64,000 nt of DNA from Sulfurovum sp. Lineage in GTDB: Bacteria; Campylobacterota; Campylobacteria; Campylobacterales; Sulfurovaceae. Below are positions 60,385 through 64,000 of this stretch, one piece after another (within the stretch, counting starts at the first letter, position 1; each line of letters begins with the position of its first letter). Location: the NCBI GenBank assembly GCA_027082955.1, contig JALWTA010000038.1:60338-124337 (forward strand), written 5' to 3'. Under the pieces are notes generated by a model. The model did no database searches, had not been told where the DNA came from, and worked only from the letters and a program-made list of their open reading frames with translations. Both the position numbers and the translations under genes were made by a program.

Positions 60385-61196
60385 AAATCAAAACAATCCT
60401 AACTGCTGCTGCACTCACCATCATCTCTGCCAATGCCGGCTTTTTCGATCATGACAAAGCATATTATGACAAACACCCCGAAGAGGCTCAATCCAAATTC
60501 AAACTATGCGAAAAGGGTATAGTCACCGCACTAAAAAGCGGGGATATGGCTTTGGCAGAGAAATACGACAAAGATCCCGAATGTAAAGCCGCACGGATCT
60601 CCTACAAAGAACACCGCTCCAAGATCCGTAAAGCCAAGTATGAAGCGGAACGTAAAAAAAGAGAAGAAGAAAGAGCCAAAAAACAGGCTGCATTTGATCA
60701 GGTACACAAAGAATATCTTACCAAACTTCAGCCTCTAAAGTATGATGCTTTCATGGCTGCCAGAAAGGAAGCTTGCGGCGATAGACTGATGTTCTTTAGT
60801 GATGATCTATCCGTCCAAGCTGCCAAATGCAAAGCCTGGAATGAACTCAAAAAAGAGAAAGAGAATGCTGCCATTGATGATATTATCAAACAGCATCCAG
60901 GAGATCAACTGATTGCCTACGAAAAAAAGAGCTGCACAAACTATTCAAATCCAAACTGCCGCATTGCCCAAATCGCATTAGACAAAGCTGTCAACGAGCA
61001 AAAACAAAGATACCTTTCTGATATTGCTTCACTCAAAAAGGATTTCAACGAGTGTCAAAAAAAGTTTGCGCCGCTTTACCTTCACAATAAATTCAATGAA
61101 GCAGCCAAAATCGAAAACACATTCAAGTGTAAAACTGCCAAAGAAGCAGCCATGCAAAAGTTTCATACATTCTCTTTGCTGCATCCGATCAAGTAG
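60381..61196 (+). CDS. Secreted Cys-containing repeat protein, EexN-like N-terminus
   Basis: Signal peptide ending SANA; AYYDKHPEEAQSKFKLCEKG. Confidence 0.55.
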   Translation: MKIKTILTAAALTIISANAGFFDHDKAYYDKHPEEAQSKFKLCEKGIVTALKSGDMALAEKYDKDPECKAARISYKEHRSKIRKAKYEAERKKREEERAKKQAAFDQVHKEYLTKLQPLKYDAFMAARKEACGDRLMFFSDDLSVQAAKCKAWNELKKEKENAAIDDIIKQHPGDQLIAYEKKSCTNYSNPNCRIAQIALDKAVNEQKQRYLSDIASLKKDFNECQKKFAPLYLHNKFNEAAKIENTFKCKTAKEAAMQKFHTFSLLHPIK

Positions 61197-61248
61197 TTTT
61201 CTATTTATGATATAATGATACATTCTAAAACACACAAAAGAGGATACT

Positions 61249-61467
61249 ATGGTTCAAAAGATGGAGCTTGATATCGAAACTATTTTTGAAGAGCTGCACA
61301 CTATTGAAATGGATGACAATACCAAAGAACTATTGCAAAATGGTGTGCCTGCCTATATCAAAGAGCCGGGGATGGCAAACGGTTTTATGATCAAACTCTA
61401 TCCCAACGGAACCAAAGAGACAGTACATATAGACGCATCTTTTAACGAAACGGTTGTAAACCTCTAA
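61249..61467 (+). CDS. Small putative antitoxin upstream of zeta-like ATPase
   Basis: 72-aa ORF separated from the next CDS by 3 bp. Confidence 0.6.
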   Translation: MVQKMELDIETIFEELHTIEMDDNTKELLQNGVPAYIKEPGMANGFMIKLYPNGTKETVHIDASFNETVVNL

Positions 61468-61470
61468 GCT

Positions 61471-62100
61471 ATGGCACAAAAACTTTTCATCCTTGCCGGT
61501 CCAAACGGATCGGGCAAATCTACTCTCTACAGAAAACTCATAGGAAAATACAAAGCTCTCAAAAAACTCCCCTTTGTAAATCCTGACGATATCGCCAAAG
61601 AGATCTTCGGAGATTTTTTACCCGACGGCTCCAAAGAGAGCAATCAAAAGATGCTACATGCAGGGAAAGAAGCGATAAAAAGGCGCAAACAGTTTTTAGA
61701 AGACGGCATAAGCTTTGGTGTGGAAACCACTTTTTCCGGCAATAGCGAAAAACAGCTCATAAATGATGCCATTGCAAAAGGCTATGATCTTTACATTGTC
61801 TATGTTGCGCTTAGCGATCCTTTGCTCAATGTGCAAAGAGTGCGTGCGAGAGTGCAAAACAAAGGTCACTTCGTTGATCCTGCTATTATTGTAAGACGCT
61901 ATCACAAAAGTATTCAGCAAATTGCCGAAGTTGCAGCACAAACAAAAGCTCTCTATCTGTTTGACAATTCACAAACACACTATAAGCGTATTGCATCACT
62001 TCGAAGATCCGGCGCAAGAGGAGAGCAAAATATCATACTCAACACTCCCTTACCTGAATGGTCAAAAGAGATTATTTCCAACATCATTCAATCCCACTAA
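61471..62100 (+). CDS. Zeta-toxin-like P-loop protein
   Basis: LAGPNGSGKSTLYRKLI, FGVETTFSGNSEKQLINDA. Confidence 0.85.
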   Translation: MAQKLFILAGPNGSGKSTLYRKLIGKYKALKKLPFVNPDDIAKEIFGDFLPDGSKESNQKMLHAGKEAIKRRKQFLEDGISFGVETTFSGNSEKQLINDAIAKGYDLYIVYVALSDPLLNVQRVRARVQNKGHFVDPAIIVRRYHKSIQQIAEVAAQTKALYLFDNSQTHYKRIASLRRSGARGEQNIILNTPLPEWSKEIISNIIQSH

Positions 62101-62409
62101 TGGGAATTGAACCCGGTTCCCAAATCCATGTGGTACACGAATCGGTACACGCTAAGAGGCTAATAACCACAAAGCACGCTATATCGATATAGTTCGGTAG
62201 CCGTCACCTCCACCAATACCTCATCTAAACAAATCCACACAAACCCATAAAAAGCCCTAAAATACGAGCTTTAAGGCACATTTCTAATACATACTGATAT
62301 AATCGGATATACACAAATCTACATTTTTTAGGGGCTACATTGGGGGCTTTTGCAAAAATAAGCCCCCAACCCTCTTTTGGAAAGCCCCTAAAATTTTAAA
62401 GGGTATTGC

Positions 62410-63645
62410 ATGGCACGGAGAACAGCACCTTTAACCGCCACAGAGATCAAGGCGGCAAAGCCCAAAGAGAGAGCCTACAAGCTTTTTGACGGCGGCGGGC
62501 TTTATCTGCTGGTAGCCAAAAGCGGCGGTAAGCTTTGGTACCTAAAATACCGCTTCAACGGCAAAGAGAAAAAAATCGCTTTGGGGGCTTACCCGACAGT
62601 ATCGCTTAGTGACGCACGGAAAAAGCGGGAAGAGTTTAAAAAGATGATCGCCGAGGGGATAGACCCCTCCGAAGAGAGGAAAGCCCAAAAAGAGCAGATC
62701 AAGATAGAAGAGGTCAAGAAAACCAATACCTTTTACACCATAAGCCAAAAGTGGCTTGAGAGCTACAAAGACCAGGTATCAGAGAATTATCATACCCGAC
62801 TGGGCAGAGCCTTGAAAAACTATATTTACCCCACTATCAAAGAGAAGCCTATCGATGAGGTGACCCGGCTGGAGATCATAGCCATACTGGAAGAGCTTAA
62901 AGCAAAAGGGCTACATGAGACCGCACGGCGTACCGTTACGCTGCTAAACAAAGTCTTTAAGTATGCGGTAACCCACGAATACACCCCGCATAACATCATA
63001 GCCGACATTGAGACCAAAGAGATCATAGGCAAAAAGGTAAAACGCCACTACCCTACCCTTACCAAGCCCAAAGAGATCAAGGGGCTGTTACTTGCCATAG
63101 ATGACTATACCGGCGACTACTTCACCAAGATGGCGTTAAAGATGCTGCCCTATGTGTTTGTCCGTAGCTACAACATCCGGCACATGGAATGGGAAGAGAT
63201 AGACTTCAAAGCCAAAGAGTGGCAGATCCCCGCTGCAAAGATGAAAACCAAAGAGCCGTTTACCCTCCCGTTACCTCATCAGGTCATTACACTGCTAAAA
63301 GAGGTCAGAGAGAACAGCCTAAGCACTAAATATGTGTTTCCCAGCTTCAGAAGCGATGGCAAACCGTTAAGCGATAACACCCTCATATCTGCCCTGCGAC
63401 GGATGGGCTATACAAAAGAGGACTTTGTGCCGCACAGCTTTAGAGCGATGTTCAGCACCATAGCCCACGAATACGCCAACCGCAAAGACGGACACGACAA
63501 ATCCGAAAAGGTCATAGAGGCGTGTTTGGCACACAAAGAGCGCAACAAGATCAAGGAAGCCTACAACCGGGCAGAATACAAAGAGCCGATGCGGGAGCTT
63601 GTGCAGTGGTATGCGGATTGGCTGGATGGGGTGAAGAATGGATAA
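62410..63645 (+). CDS. Second P4-like integrase (DUF4102)
   Basis: LTATEIKAAKPKERAYKLFDGGGLYLLVAKSGGKLWYLKYRF; HSFRAMFST. Confidence 0.95.
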   Translation: MARRTAPLTATEIKAAKPKERAYKLFDGGGLYLLVAKSGGKLWYLKYRFNGKEKKIALGAYPTVSLSDARKKREEFKKMIAEGIDPSEERKAQKEQIKIEEVKKTNTFYTISQKWLESYKDQVSENYHTRLGRALKNYIYPTIKEKPIDEVTRLEIIAILEELKAKGLHETARRTVTLLNKVFKYAVTHEYTPHNIIADIETKEIIGKKVKRHYPTLTKPKEIKGLLLAIDDYTGDYFTKMALKMLPYVFVRSYNIRHMEWEEIDFKAKEWQIPAAKMKTKEPFTLPLPHQVITLLKEVRENSLSTKYVFPSFRSDGKPLSDNTLISALRRMGYTKEDFVPHSFRAMFSTIAHEYANRKDGHDKSEKVIEACLAHKERNKIKEAYNRAEYKEPMRELVQWYADWLDGVKNG

Positions 63646-63913
63646 TGATGCTTTGCCAAAATGGGTGACAAATGGAAAAAAATTATCTCACTGGAAATTA
63701 GTACAACAGCTTAAACTTTTTTACTTTAGACAAAGCGTCAAAAAAGGGAAATACATTTATAGACAAAAGATAGAAGAGTATAAAAAAGATATGGTATCAA
63801 TCTACAAAGAAATACTAACTAAGCAATTATCTAATACCCAAATGGATTATCTTGCATCACTCGAAAATCCTAAAAAAACGCCCATTCAAATTATAAGTGC
63901 AATTCACCTCTAA
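63638..63913 (+). CDS. Hypothetical protein
   Basis: Overlaps the integrase end; 91 aa. Confidence 0.5.
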   Translation: MDNDALPKWVTNGKKLSHWKLVQQLKLFYFRQSVKKGKYIYRQKIEEYKKDMVSIYKEILTKQLSNTQMDYLASLENPKKTPIQIISAIHL

Positions 63914-63914
63914 A

Positions 63915-64000
63915 TTAAGCAGCTACTTCTTTAGCGAATTCTTCGAAAAACACCTCATAAGGTGTCCTGAATCCAAGTACTTTTCGTGGTCTGTGATTTA
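63915..64000 (-). CDS. IS30-family transposase C-terminus (partial)
   Basis: Minus-strand reading ...NHRPRKVLGFRTPYEVFFEEFAKEVAA*. Confidence 0.8.
   Translation of the reverse strand, partial: NHRPRKVLGFRTPYEVFFEEFAKEVAA

Larger units (their letters stand above)
47120..62215. mobile_element. Integrated mobilizable element at ssrA 3' end
   Basis: 15-bp direct repeat CCGTCACCTCCACCA at 47105-47119 and 62201-62215; integrase, relaxase and T4SS-like genes inside. Confidence 0.88.

Overview
Chromosomal window from a Campylobacterota-like (Sulfurovum/Sulfurimonas-type) bacterium; taxonomy is inferred from gene content. Positions 1-46.7 kb are mostly housekeeping genes: metK, dxs, hisC, pheA, lysA, lptG-like, pth, rplY, pilT, tal, aat, clpA/clpS, bioD, pyrB, pabB, rsmG, ribA, hemB, argF, hemN, ruvB, panB, trpA, lgt, modABC/modE and ssrA. 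Four accessory layers stand out. (1) A compact RiPP operon (21.4-26.8 kb) has an unannotated 53-aa precursor that matches the lasso leader motif YxxPxLxxxGxxxxxT exactly. It is coupled to an asparagine synthetase-like cyclase, an HPr-kinase-like protein, an unknown 428-aa protein, a flavin oxidoreductase and a PqqD/RRE protein, with no recognisable B2 peptidase. (2) A 15.1-kb integrated element (47120-62215) sits at the 3' end of ssrA, flanked by a 15-bp direct repeat. It carries a MobF relaxase, VirB5/VirB6/EexN-like genes but no T4SS ATPases, and a Fic protein whose last 44 residues are identical to those of the relaxase. I rank this as the most exciting observation, a candidate conjugation-delivered Fic effector system. 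(3) At least 15 intergenic arrays have a strict 7-bp period but different unit sequences, and several are tied to conserved hairpins and self-complementary RBS sites. (4) There are foldback MITE-like elements and an ~87-bp REP-like family. A second integrase and the end of an IS30-type transposase follow the first element.
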